A stretch of DNA of 64,000 nucleotides from JAWHTC01 sp032586155 (GTDB taxonomy: Bacteria > Pseudomonadota > Alphaproteobacteria > Rhodobacterales > Rhodobacteraceae). This document shows positions 1 through 9,606 of the stretch, piece after piece. The position numbers were made by a program, and so were the translations under genes. The notes below the pieces were generated by a model. The model made no database searches and was not told the origin of the DNA. It was given only the letters and a program-made list of their open reading frames with translations. Location: positions 744,001 through 808,000 of the forward strand of contig NZ_JAWHTC010000001.1 in assembly GCF_032586155.1 (NCBI RefSeq), read 5' to 3'. Position 1 is the stretch's first letter; each line of letters opens with the position of its first letter.

Positions 1-413
1 GCACGGAAAATGTCCGCTAGGCGCAGCGCTTCGACCCGTTTGTCACCTTCGCCCTGGACCTTGATCAGGGCCAGTTCGCGCTCGACTGCGGCACCTTCAA
101 CCGTCAGATCATGAACCTCGTGCACCGGCACGATGCGCCCGAGCTGGGCTTTGATCTGCTCAATCACCTGCGGGGTGCCATTGGTGACGATGGTGATCCG
201 GCTGGTGTGGCCGGTGTGATCCACCTCTGCCACGGTCAGGCTTTCAATATTGTAGCCACGCCCGGAAAACAGCCCGATCACGCGGGCGAGAACACCAGGT
301 TCGTTGTCAACCACAACGGCGATAGTGTGGCTTTCGCTCACATCGCTGAACGAGGGGCGTAGGTTGTAGGCCGAGTGTTTTGTCGAGCCTTTTTTGATTT
401 TTAGTGCTGACAT
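1..413 (-). CDS. ilvN: acetolactate synthase small (regulatory) subunit, 3' part cut by window edge
   Basis: Regulatory subunit of acetohydroxyacid synthase, first shared step of Val, Leu and Ile synthesis; it binds the catalytic subunit and carries feedback inhibition. Translating down from the ATG at 413 gives about 137 residues before the window ends, so the C-terminal part is missing. An N-terminal ACT domain is visible at about residues 28-105, with the motif EPGVLARVIGLFSGRGYNIESL that is typical of IlvN/IlvH split here as EPGVLARV and GRGYNIESL. It lies 38 bases downstream of the large-subunit gene, so both are read from the ilv promoter and attenuator near 2.3 kb. Family assignment is secure; the C-terminal domain cannot be seen. 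Confidence 0.95.
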   Translation of the reverse strand, partial: MSALKIKKGSTKHSAYNLRPSFSDVSESHTIAVVVDNEPGVLARVIGLFSGRGYNIESLTVAEVDHTGHTSRITIVTNGTPQVIEQIKAQLGRIVPVHEVHDLTVEGAAVERELALIKVQGEGDKRVEALRLADIFR

Positions 414-451
414 ATGAACAATTCCTTATTCACGCGTTCCTGTATCAAAGC

Positions 452-2206
<1,755 letters not shown>

Positions 2207-2244
2207 TTTTCTAAGGCTCCGTCTAACACATTGCTTTGGCGCAT

Positions 2245-2311
2245 AAAAAAGCCCCCGATCTGGCGGGGGCGCATGGGTGGGAACATCGGTTCCGGTTAAC
2301 GGCCCATGCGC
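2245..2311 (-). promoter_or_regulatory. ilv transcription attenuator (antiterminator and terminator hairpins)
   Basis: Read on the minus strand, four segments fit a classical ribosome-controlled attenuator. Segment 1 is GCCAATGTG inside the leader ORF (about 2332-2340). Segment 2 is GCGCATGGG (2303-2311), still inside the leader ORF. Segment 3 is CCCATGCGC (2269-2277), an exact 9-base complement of segment 2. Segment 4 is a GC-rich hairpin, GCCCCCG to CGGGGGC (2251-2270), followed by six T (2245-2250). Segment 3 overlaps the first bases of the terminator stem, so the 2:3 and terminator hairpins exclude each other; segment 1 can also pair with segment 2. Stalling in the Val/Leu codons would favour read-through into ilvB. 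Confidence 0.9.
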
Positions 2312-2343
2312 GGTTTTCCTACAAGTACGACCACATTGGCCAT
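2296..2343 (-). CDS. ilvL: ilv leader peptide, 15 aa
   Basis: Short ORF MANVVVLVGKPRMGR with four Val and one Leu in a run of five at codons 4-8. The start ATG is at 2341-2343 and the stop TAA at 2296-2298. A good ribosome binding site, AAGGAG, ends seven bases before the ATG. Position, hydrophobic branched-chain codons and overlap with attenuator segments 1 and 2 identify it as the control peptide for the ilvBN operon. The symbol follows usage in other bacteria; the sequence itself is recognised by features rather than by homology. Confidence 0.88.
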   Translation of the reverse strand: MANVVVLVGKPRMGR

Positions 2344-2370
2344 GTTGAACACTCCTTCATGCGTGGGCGG

Positions 2371-2399
2371 ACATTAGGGGGGTGATCCGGGGGCGTCAA
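2371..2399 (-). promoter_or_regulatory. sigma-70-type promoter of the ilv operon
   Basis: On the minus strand TTGACG (2394-2399) and TAATGT (2371-2376) are separated by exactly 17 bases. Transcription would begin near 2364, about 20 bases before the leader ATG, which agrees with the compact leader layout seen in attenuated operons. Confidence 0.75.
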
Positions 2400-2727
2400 C
2401 CGCAAAGGATGTGAAAATCATGTCGCGAGAGGGAAATTCTGCGACATATTGTTGCGCCAAACGGGGCGCGGTGCGAATGAAATGGAAAATCAAGCAGCAA
2501 AACCCGCGAAAATGAGGGGCGAGTCGATGTGTCCAGCCATGCGACGGGAAATTTAGCGAGCGTTCCATCAGGAAGTGTGAAGTTAATGGCGTGATTTATC
2601 ACAGATCCTTGGGGCTGGAATCGGTCTGCTATCTGTCGGGCATTTTTGCCGGGCCACGTTAACCGGAAATTAGGTTAATCGAGCGCGCGGCGGGGGTGCG
2701 TGTTGAAAATCCACCCTGAAAATCGGA
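2400..2727. other. intergenic stretch upstream of ilv promoter and downstream of bpt
   Basis: No convincing gene. Two overlapping minus-strand reading frames here (2374-2568 and 2396-2602) run over the ilv promoter and have no recognisable product. A small inverted repeat TTAACC/GGTTAA lies at 2659-2678 near the bpt stop and has no clear role. Confidence 0.5.
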
Positions 2728-3540
2728 TCAGCGGCGCATGTCCGGCAGCGAGATATTGGCGACCTGCTCGGCGATGGGATCGGTCGAGAGCGGGTGCTGC
2801 GCCGCGGAAAACACCTCGGGGTCGTCCAGCACTTGCCATTCGCCGTTCTGGTAGACCTCGAGTCCCGAGAATTTGGCCTTGTAGCCCATTTTCGGAGACC
2901 CCGGAACCCAGTAACCGAGATAGACATAAGGCAGGTTGGCTTCGCGGGCGATCTCGACGTGGTCGAGAATGATATGGGTGCCAAGTGAATTGCGCGCCAG
3001 GTCGGGATCGAAGAAGGAATAGACGAGGGACAGGCCATCTTCGAGCACGTCTGTCAGGCAGACGGCAGAAAGGGCGCTGGTGTCGCGGTCGGCATATTCG
3101 ATGACGCGGCTGCGGATCGGGGTTTCCTCGATCATCGCGGCAAATTCGAACACGTCCATGTCGGCCATGCCGCCATCGGCGTGGCGGCTGTCGAGGTAGC
3201 GGCGGAAGAGGGCGTATTGATCCTCGGTCGCCCAGGGCGAGGTGGCGCGGCGCTCAAGTTGCGCGTTGCGTTTGGCGACGCGTTTCTGGCTGCGCGAGGG
3301 TTCAAAACGGTCGACACGAATACGCGCGGACAGGCAGGCGGCGCATTCGGCGCAGGACGGGCGGTAGAGCACGTTCTGCGAGCGGCGGAAGCCCTGTTTC
3401 GAGAGGGTGTCATTGAGTTTCTGCGCGCTTTCACCTTGCAGCGCGGTAAACAGTTTCCGCTCCATCCGGCCCTCGAGATAGGGGCACGGCTGGGGGGCGG
3501 TCACATAGAATTGCGGTGCAAGTGGAAGTGTATGGCGCAT
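2728..3540 (-). CDS. bpt: aspartate/glutamate leucyltransferase (Bpt/ATE family)
   Basis: Transfers Leu (in this bacterial branch) from aminoacyl-tRNA to N-terminal Asp/Glu of proteins, marking them for ClpS/ClpAP degradation under the N-end rule. The 270-residue protein has the N-terminal Cys-rich ATE domain (CPYLEGRMERKL and CAECAACLSARI, about residues 19-73) and the C-terminal ATE domain, with YLGYWVPGSPKMGYKAKF at about 225-242. Length matches alphaproteobacterial Bpt. It stands alone, co-directional with ilv but separated by the ilv promoter region. No strong Shine-Dalgarno precedes the ATG. Whether Leu or Arg is transferred is inferred from the lineage. Confidence 0.9.
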   Translation of the reverse strand: MRHTLPLAPQFYVTAPQPCPYLEGRMERKLFTALQGESAQKLNDTLSKQGFRRSQNVLYRPSCAECAACLSARIRVDRFEPSRSQKRVAKRNAQLERRATSPWATEDQYALFRRYLDSRHADGGMADMDVFEFAAMIEETPIRSRVIEYADRDTSALSAVCLTDVLEDGLSLVYSFFDPDLARNSLGTHIILDHVEIAREANLPYVYLGYWVPGSPKMGYKAKFSGLEVYQNGEWQVLDDPEVFSAAQHPLSTDPIAEQVANISLPDMRR

Positions 3541-3865
3541 CGGTTCGGAGGTTCAAAAAAGTCCAAGGAACGATAGCAAGTGTGGATATGATGTCAAAGC
3601 ATTGATTAAAATTGGCGTTAAGGGTGGCTTGCGGTCATTCGCGTCTCTTGCGGCGAATGGCGGCTTTGAACCCTCATTGCTCAATGCTGCGCCAAGCGTG
3701 AACTGGTGCGAAGCGCGTATTGCTGCCATTGCTGGCTGAGCAAACGACTCCAAGCTGACAGCCCCTCAGATACCCTTCAATGTCACTGTGGAGGATACCA
3801 AAAGAATGCAAAAGTCACGCTCGGCTAACTCGCACACAGATCGACAGGAGCTTCGTTCGACCGTA
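3541..3865. other. 325-bp intergenic stretch with a small palindromic remnant
   Basis: No gene that I can support. It contains an inverted repeat CATTCGC...GCGAATG around 3634-3660, next to GCGGCGAATGGCGGCTTTGAACCC. Similar AT-poor snippets recur as degraded intergenic elements in this group of bacteria. A 66-aa minus-strand reading frame across it (3553-3753) shows no domain and is probably accidental. Confidence 0.45.
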
Positions 3866-4657
3866 TTAGCCTTTCGCGTACCAGCCGTTGTCAACGTAAG
3901 TGGCATTGCCATTCACGAAACTGGCTTCGTCAGATGACAAGAACACCACGGCTGCCGCGACTTCTTCGGGATAGCAAATGCGGCCCTGCGTTGCGGCCAT
4001 ACCGGAATCTTCCCATTCTTGGCCTGCAGCGTCCAGTTCGGCAATTTCCTTAAGACCATGGGCAGTCTCGACAAAGCCGGGGCAAACGGCATTACAGCGG
4101 ATGCCGGCGTCGCGGTACTCGGTCGATATGGTGCGGGCCAGTTGCAAAACCGCCCCTTTGGACATGCAATAAACGGATTCCAGCGCATAGCCCAGTTCAG
4201 CGGCAATCGACGAGGTGATGACGATGGAGCCACCGCCCGAGGCGCTCATATCCTTGACCGCACGACGGCAGGTCAGGAAGGCGGATTTTACATTCACATC
4301 CATCAGCCAGTCATATTCGTCTTCGGTGGTTTCGTGCAGCGGTTTCACGATGATGGTGCCCGCGTGGTTGAACAAGACATTGTAAGGGCCAAAGGTTTCT
4401 ATCGCGGCGTCAAAGGCGGCGTTGATCTTGGCATCCTTGGTCACATCGGCATGAAAGAACGCGGCCTCGCCGCCTGCTTCGCGGATCATCTCGACAGTTT
4501 TCTGCGCCTCTTCATCCTGAATATCAAAGATGCTGACCTTGGCGCCCTCTTCGGCAAAGGCCAGCGCAGTGGCCCGGCCCATGCCTGTGGCACCGCCAGT
4601 GATGACCGCGATTTTGCCTGCCAGACGGCCGTTCGGGGATTTTGTACTTTGGGTCAT
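3866..4657 (-). CDS. SDR-family NAD(P)-dependent oxidoreductase
   Basis: Classical short-chain dehydrogenase, 263 aa from the ATG at 4657. That start is preceded by GGAG at good spacing; the longer frame to 4714 would run into the upstream gene. Rossmann motif TGGATGMG lies near residues 19-26, an NHAG in place of the usual NNAG, ITSS with the catalytic Ser, and YCMSK as the catalytic Tyr/Lys pair. The substrate is unknown. It is the last gene of an operon with a second SDR and a polyamine-type ABC importer, so it probably oxidises the imported compound or its product. Confidence 0.85.
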   Translation of the reverse strand: MTQSTKSPNGRLAGKIAVITGGATGMGRATALAFAEEGAKVSIFDIQDEEAQKTVEMIREAGGEAAFFHADVTKDAKINAAFDAAIETFGPYNVLFNHAGTIIVKPLHETTEDEYDWLMDVNVKSAFLTCRRAVKDMSASGGGSIVITSSIAAELGYALESVYCMSKGAVLQLARTISTEYRDAGIRCNAVCPGFVETAHGLKEIAELDAAGQEWEDSGMAATQGRICYPEEVAAAVVFLSSDEASFVNGNATYVDNGWYAKG

Positions 4658-4679
4658 GGGGTGATCTCCAAGCGGAATT

Positions 4680-5477
4680 TTAGATGCATTCGCCACCATC
4701 AATGACCAGCGCATGCCCGGTCATGAAGGTAGACATGTCAGAGGCCAGAAACAGGATTGAATCGGCGATTTCACTGGTTGTGCCCCAGCGGCCCATCGGA
4801 ATGGTGCGGGAGACATAGTCTTCGAGCTTTTCGCGCCCGCCCATCTGGGTTTCGAACCCCGCATTAAACGGCGTATCGATGAAACCGGGGCACAGAGCGT
4901 TGAACCGGATGTTTTCCTTGGCATAGTCGGCGGCCATTTGTCGGGTCATTGCCACAACCGCGTGTTTGGTGGTGGCATAGGCGATCATTTCGCGGTCGTA
5001 TTGCACGCCCGAATTTGACGAGGTGATGATGATGCTGCCGCCCCTTTGCGCCCGCATATGCCCGATGGTCGCGCGGGCCGCGATGAAATGCGATCTGACG
5101 TTCAGTTGCCAGGACCGATCCATGCCCTCAATAGGAACCTGTTCCAGATTGCCCTCGATCTGATAGCCCGCGTGCGAGTGCAGCACATCGATGCGACCGA
5201 AATCTTGCACGATTTGGTCAATCTGGTCAGCAACCGCAGCATCGTCGGTCACATCAAGCCCGGCTGCAACGGCGTCGATCCCTTCGGCCTGTAACGCATC
5301 GAAAACCTGCGCCGCCTTGCCGCCATCCAGGTCGGTCACAACCACCCGCGCGCCGTGCCGGGCCATTGCCATCGCCCCTGCACGTCCGATGCCTGACCCG
5401 GCGCCGGTGACCAGGGCGACCTTGCCCTCCAGCAGAGGAAAGGCGGTGGGGGCATTGGTTGCTTGTGCCAGGCTCAT
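4680..5477 (-). CDS. SDR-family NAD(P)-dependent oxidoreductase
   Basis: Second classical SDR, 265 aa, with TGAGSGIGRA (about residues 25-34), SHAG where NNAG is usual, ITSSNSG and YATTK (catalytic Tyr-x3-Lys), ending in the common DGG tail. Its start overlaps the stop of the upstream permease gene by four bases (ATGA), which implies translational coupling with the transporter. The two SDRs are clearly different from each other and not a recent duplication. Substrate not predictable from sequence; a role in catabolism of the transported solute is inference from the operon. Confidence 0.85.
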   Translation of the reverse strand: MSLAQATNAPTAFPLLEGKVALVTGAGSGIGRAGAMAMARHGARVVVTDLDGGKAAQVFDALQAEGIDAVAAGLDVTDDAAVADQIDQIVQDFGRIDVLHSHAGYQIEGNLEQVPIEGMDRSWQLNVRSHFIAARATIGHMRAQRGGSIIITSSNSGVQYDREMIAYATTKHAVVAMTRQMAADYAKENIRFNALCPGFIDTPFNAGFETQMGGREKLEDYVSRTIPMGRWGTTSEIADSILFLASDMSTFMTGHALVIDGGECI

Positions 5478-6292
5478 TTCGATTTCCTGCCCCCGCGTTG
5501 TAGCAACAATTGCGCCGTGATCAGCATCAACAGGGACACGCCCAGAACCATCGTGCCGATGGCGTTGATTTCCGGCGTGACGCCACGACGGATCGACGAG
5601 AATACATAGATTGGCAAGGTGGTTTCGGACCCGGCGACGAAGAAGGCGATGATGAAGTCATCAAAGCTGAACGTGAAGCTGAGCAGGAACCCGGCCAGGA
5701 TTGCCGGAAAGATCATCGGCAATGTCACCTGCCGAAACGTGCCCATTGGCGTGGCGTAGAGGTCCGAGGAGGCCTCGGTCAATGCGCGGTCCATGCCGGC
5801 AAGGCGGGCACGCACGATGATAACCACAAGCGCCATCAGAAACATCGTGTGTGCCGCAATCAGCGACCCCATGCCCATGCGCAGCTTGGGCGGTTTGAAC
5901 CCATCGGGCCAGATTGCGGCGATCAGCGGGTTCAGCTGATCGAATACCGTGACCAGCCCGATCAGGGTGGCAATCCCGATCACGATGCCGGGGATCATGA
6001 CGGCGATGTAGATCAGCATGTCAAACGCGGTGCGCAGTGGACCTTTGATCCCTTGTAGGGCGACGGCGGCCATGGTGCCAAAGACGCTGGCACATAGCGC
6101 CGAAGTAAAGGCGACGATCAGGCTGGTTTCCAGTGCATCCATGACAAACGGGTTGGACAGAGCCTTGCCGTACCATTTGGTTGAAAAGCCCTGTAGCTGG
6201 CTTGCGTGGCGTCCGGCGTTGAAACTGAACAGCGCGATCACGCCGATGGGGATGTAAAGGAACAGGTAAACGAAAACGGCATAGAGTCTCAT
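5474..6292 (-). CDS. ABC transporter permease, spermidine/putrescine type (PotC-like)
   Basis: 272-residue inner-membrane protein with about six membrane spans. It carries the BPD transport domain and the EAA loop (ALTEASSDLYATPMGTFRQV, about residues 175-194) that contacts the ATPase. The N-terminal segment LYIPIGVIALFSFNAG is typical of PotC/YdcV. It overlaps the next SDR gene by four bases and follows the PotB-like gene by nine. It forms the importer channel with the 6302-7153 product. The family also imports opines, mannopine-like compounds and other cationic solutes, so polyamine is only the default guess. Confidence 0.88.
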   Translation of the reverse strand: MRLYAVFVYLFLYIPIGVIALFSFNAGRHASQLQGFSTKWYGKALSNPFVMDALETSLIVAFTSALCASVFGTMAAVALQGIKGPLRTAFDMLIYIAVMIPGIVIGIATLIGLVTVFDQLNPLIAAIWPDGFKPPKLRMGMGSLIAAHTMFLMALVVIIVRARLAGMDRALTEASSDLYATPMGTFRQVTLPMIFPAILAGFLLSFTFSFDDFIIAFFVAGSETTLPIYVFSSIRRGVTPEINAIGTMVLGVSLLMLITAQLLLQRGGRKSK

Positions 6293-6301
6293 CGGGTTCC
6301 C

Positions 6302-7153
6302 TCACATGATCGACACGTCTTCGCGGCTTGCGCCGAGACGAGAGATAAGCCGCATGTAGACCGTGACCGTGATCAGCATGACCACCACAAGTGTCACCGC
6401 CACCGCCGAGCCATAGGCCCAGTTGCGGGATTGCAGGAAGAGATCGACCAAGGCATTGCCGACAAAAAAGACCTTGCCGCCGCCCAGAAGTGCCGGGATC
6501 AGGTATTCCCCCATCAACAGGATGAACACCAGCATGCAACCGGTCGCGATACCTGGAATTGACAATGGCAGCGTGATTTGCAGGAAGGTGCGCCAGGGTT
6601 TGGCACCCAGATCTGATGAGGCCTCAAGCAGGCCCTTGTCGAGCTTGTCGAGGCTGACAAAAATCGGGAACACCATCAGCGGCAGATAGCCATAGATGAT
6701 GCCTATCAGAACGGCAAAAGGCGTGTTGATCAGACGAACGCCCTCAATCCCCACCCATTCCAATAGCGCAGGGATACCGCGCCCGCCCAGCAGGAAGATC
6801 CAGGCGTAGCTTCGGATGAGGATTGAGGTCCAAAAGGGAACGATGACCAGCACAAGCAGGATCGTTTTCCATTTCGGGTTCGCCTTTACAGCCAAAAAAT
6901 AGGCCAGCGGATAGGCAATCAACAATGCAGACAACGTGCCAATCGGGGCCAGAGTCATCGTATTCTTGAACGCCGCCCAGCGGGCCGGGAGATTAGCATA
7001 TTGTTCAAAGGAGAAAGCGAGCACGACGCCACCAGACGGTGCTCGCTCTCCGAAGCTGAAGATGAAAACAACAGTCAGCGGTATGATCAGCATCACCAGA
7101 AACCAGGTTCCGGCGGGTGCCAACAATAGCCAATTGCGGGTACGCCGCGTCAT
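6302..7153 (-). CDS. ABC transporter permease, spermidine/putrescine type (PotB-like)
   Basis: 283-residue permease with about six membrane helices and the EAA loop LLEASSDLGAKPWRTFLQIT near residues 184-203. The first helix, WLLLAPAGTWFLVMLIIPLTVVF as read in two halves, is typical of PotB/YdcU. It sits between the binding-protein gene (22 bases upstream) and the PotC-like gene. It acts in the cytoplasmic membrane as one half of the translocation pore. Confidence 0.88.
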   Translation of the reverse strand: MTRRTRNWLLLAPAGTWFLVMLIIPLTVVFIFSFGERAPSGGVVLAFSFEQYANLPARWAAFKNTMTLAPIGTLSALLIAYPLAYFLAVKANPKWKTILLVLVIVPFWTSILIRSYAWIFLLGGRGIPALLEWVGIEGVRLINTPFAVLIGIIYGYLPLMVFPIFVSLDKLDKGLLEASSDLGAKPWRTFLQITLPLSIPGIATGCMLVFILLMGEYLIPALLGGGKVFFVGNALVDLFLQSRNWAYGSAVAVTLVVVMLITVTVYMRLISRLGASREDVSIM

Positions 7154-7175
7154 GTTGTTTTCATCCCGATCCTGA

Positions 7176-8333
7176 TCAGGCCGACTTGAAACGCGCCATC
7201 AATTCGGCACGGTTCGGATCGGTCAGGGTTACGGCGGCACCGAATTCGAGCGGATCAAGCAGCTCTTGCGCCGGGAACAGGATCGGGTCGTTCTTCAACG
7301 CATCCGGCAACAGATCATAGGTGCGTGAATCGGCGGTCGGATACCCATGGGCCAGCACCTCCTTGGCGTTGACCTGTGGATCCAGCAGGAAGTTGATCAG
7401 GGCATAGCCCGCCGCCTTGCGTTCCGAACTTTTCGGGATCGCATAATAGTCGCTCCAGATCTCACCACCTTCGGCGCCCAGAACATAGTGAATTTCGGGC
7501 ATGTCGGTGTTGAGTTGCTTGCCATCGCCCGACCAGCAAATCGTTAGCCAGGCATCGCCATTGCGCATCGACGGCTGATAATCGGACGTGATCGCGAACA
7601 AATGTGGCTTCACTGCAATCAGCAGTTTTTCGGCATCTGCCAGCTCTTTTTCGTCGACCGAATTGAACGAATAGCCATGATAGTTCAGCGCGCTGCCAAT
7701 CGTGGTCAGCTGATAGTCATGCACAATTGTGCGACCCGAGAACTTGTCCATCGTGATATCGAAGAACTCTTTCCACGATGAAATCGGCTTGCCGCCATTG
7801 TGCTTGGTGTTGACCGCCATGCCGGTCGAGCCCCAGTTCTTGGGCACGGCATAAAGCCTTCCATCGACCGATCCGGCCTCGGCATAACGCGGATCAAAGG
7901 CCGAAGCGTCGTAGTTGGGCAGCATGCTGGTATCCAGCGGCTCAATCAGGCCCTCCTTGACGTAGTCTTCGATCGTGTAGTTGGTCGGCACGTAGACATC
8001 CCAACCGGTCGCGCCGGCCTGCAGCTTGGCCAGCATTTCTTCGTTCGAGCCGAATACATTGACCTGCACATGCGCGCCGGTGGCCTCGGTAAAGGCATCA
8101 AAGTTTGCGGCGTCGTGGTAGTTCGGCCAAGTGGCGACGACAACACGGTCGCCGATGTCACCTGCAAAAGCCGGGGTTGGACGCAAACCGGGAACCGTTG
8201 CGCCCAGGACAGCCGTCGCAGCGCCCAGCCCTGTCACATTCAGAAAATGGCGACGTGTGATCGAGCCTTTCCTGTAGCTTTCCAGCTTTTCCATGAATTC
8301 CTTCTTGGAGATGTGGTCGATGTCTTTTGTCAT
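7176..8333 (-). CDS. periplasmic solute-binding protein of spermidine/putrescine-type ABC transporter (PotD-like)
   Basis: 385-residue extracellular solute-binding protein. A twin-arginine-type signal, ITRRHFLNVTGLGAA, starts near residue 25, followed by a hydrophobic stretch and a cleavage-like AFA site, so export through Tat is likely. The mature part begins VVATWPNYHDAANFDAF, and MAVNTKHNGG with the DYYAIPKSSERK segment are typical of PotD/PotF relatives. As the receptor it sets the specificity of the importer. It lies 30 bases after the ATPase gene and is the second gene of the operon. Confidence 0.88.
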   Translation of the reverse strand: MTKDIDHISKKEFMEKLESYRKGSITRRHFLNVTGLGAATAVLGATVPGLRPTPAFAGDIGDRVVVATWPNYHDAANFDAFTEATGAHVQVNVFGSNEEMLAKLQAGATGWDVYVPTNYTIEDYVKEGLIEPLDTSMLPNYDASAFDPRYAEAGSVDGRLYAVPKNWGSTGMAVNTKHNGGKPISSWKEFFDITMDKFSGRTIVHDYQLTTIGSALNYHGYSFNSVDEKELADAEKLLIAVKPHLFAITSDYQPSMRNGDAWLTICWSGDGKQLNTDMPEIHYVLGAEGGEIWSDYYAIPKSSERKAAGYALINFLLDPQVNAKEVLAHGYPTADSRTYDLLPDALKNDPILFPAQELLDPLEFGAAVTLTDPNRAELMARFKSA

Positions 8334-8363
8334 TGAATTTACTCCCTTTAGTTGCGGTCTTTG

Positions 8364-9485
8364 CTAGTTTCGGTCGAGGATAAGCGCCGCGCTCGCCTCC
8401 CAGGACACAGTCGCCTTGTCGCCTACATCAAAGGCACCTTCGGCCAATTCTGACTGCCTTGGTGACAGCACCAGAAAATCGCCAAGGGTTTCGTGGTTCA
8501 CCAGGTATTCAGTGTGTTCTCCCAGAAAAATCCGGTTGTGCAATTCGACGGGAATCCCATCACCCTGATGATGCAGCTTCATCTGCTCGGGACGCACGCT
8601 GATGGAAACATCTTGCCCCCTGGTCAGGTCTCCCCCGGGGGTTCCCTGCATGCTCATTCCGTTATCCAACTCAACCGTCGCCAGTTCACCGCTCAGATCA
8701 GATACTGTTCCATCAAAAAAATTCGAGGTTCCGACGAAATCGGCGACATAGCGTGAATTGGGTCGGTCATAGAGCTCTTGCGGGCTGCCAATCTGAACAA
8801 TTCGACCCTCTCGCATGATGCAAATGCGGTCACTCATCGAAAGAGCTTCTTCCTGATCGTGGGTAACCAGAACAAAGGTGATGCCGAGCTGGCGTTGCAA
8901 ATCCTGCAACTCGATCTGCATTTCCTTGCGCAGTTTTCGGTCCAGCGCCGCCATGGGTTCGTCCAGCAGTAAAAGCTTTGGCTCATTGATGATAGCGCGG
9001 GCCAATGCAACGCGTTGTTGCTGCCCACCCGACATTTCCCAGGTCCTGCGATCTTCAAACCCGCCAAGTTGCACGACATCCAGCGCCTTGCTGACCTTTT
9101 CGGCAATCTGCGTTTTGGGAAGACGCGGACGGCGTTGACGCAAGCCATATCCGATGTTTTGTGCAACCGTCATATGCGGGAACAAGGCGTACTGTTGGAA
9201 AACCATGTTCACGGGCCGGTGGTGTGCATCCAGCGCATTCACCACTTCGCCATCCAGCAAAACATCACCCTCTGTAGGGGCTTCAAACCCGGCCAGCATG
9301 CGAAGCGCCGTAGTTTTTCCGCACCCGGATGGGCCGAGGAAAGACAGGAATTCACCCTCGCCAATCGACAGGTTCAAGTCGCTGGCTGCCAGCACATCGC
9401 CAAAGCGTTTGGAAACGCCTTTCAGTTCGGCAATCGCCTTTTTGTCCGTCGGCTGCGAAACCCCGACGTATCCCCCATCTTCCAT
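8364..9485 (-). CDS. ABC transporter ATP-binding protein, spermidine/putrescine type (PotA-like)
   Basis: 373-residue ATPase that powers the importer. Visible motifs in order: Walker A GPSGCGKTT (about 52-60), Q-loop NMVFQQYALF, signature MSGGQQQRVALARA, Walker B LLLLDEPMAALD, and H-loop VLVTHDQEEA. A C-terminal TOBE region follows from about residue 280. First gene of the minus-strand operon (ATPase, binding protein, two permeases, two SDRs). It is transcribed away from the LuxR-type regulator across a 121-bp AT-rich gap. Confidence 0.92.
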   Translation of the reverse strand: MEDGGYVGVSQPTDKKAIAELKGVSKRFGDVLAASDLNLSIGEGEFLSFLGPSGCGKTTALRMLAGFEAPTEGDVLLDGEVVNALDAHHRPVNMVFQQYALFPHMTVAQNIGYGLRQRRPRLPKTQIAEKVSKALDVVQLGGFEDRRTWEMSGGQQQRVALARAIINEPKLLLLDEPMAALDRKLRKEMQIELQDLQRQLGITFVLVTHDQEEALSMSDRICIMREGRIVQIGSPQELYDRPNSRYVADFVGTSNFFDGTVSDLSGELATVELDNGMSMQGTPGGDLTRGQDVSISVRPEQMKLHHQGDGIPVELHNRIFLGEHTEYLVNHETLGDFLVLSPRQSELAEGAFDVGDKATVSWEASAALILDRN

Positions 9486-9560
9486 TTATCTCTATCTTTT
9501 TCCGATTTGTTGAATACTATCGATATTGAGAAAACTGTAAGAAAAAGTGATTTAGCTGTA

Positions 9561-9583
9561 TATACCACAAATTTAGTATACCA
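9561..9583. promoter_or_regulatory. direct repeat in the divergent promoter region
   Basis: TATACCA occurs twice (9561-9567 and 9577-9583), 16 bases apart start to start, in an AT-rich gap between the divergent importer operon and the LuxR-type gene. Such spacing would put both copies on nearly the same helix face with some offset. It is a candidate regulator or promoter element; no partner protein is proven. Confidence 0.35.
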
Positions 9584-9606
9584 AACAGAGTGGCGGGAAA
9601 TGGTGC

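Noticed and set aside
3553..3753. 66-aa minus-strand frame between bpt and the SDR genes
   Set aside because: No ribosome binding site or domain; it runs through a short palindromic intergenic remnant.
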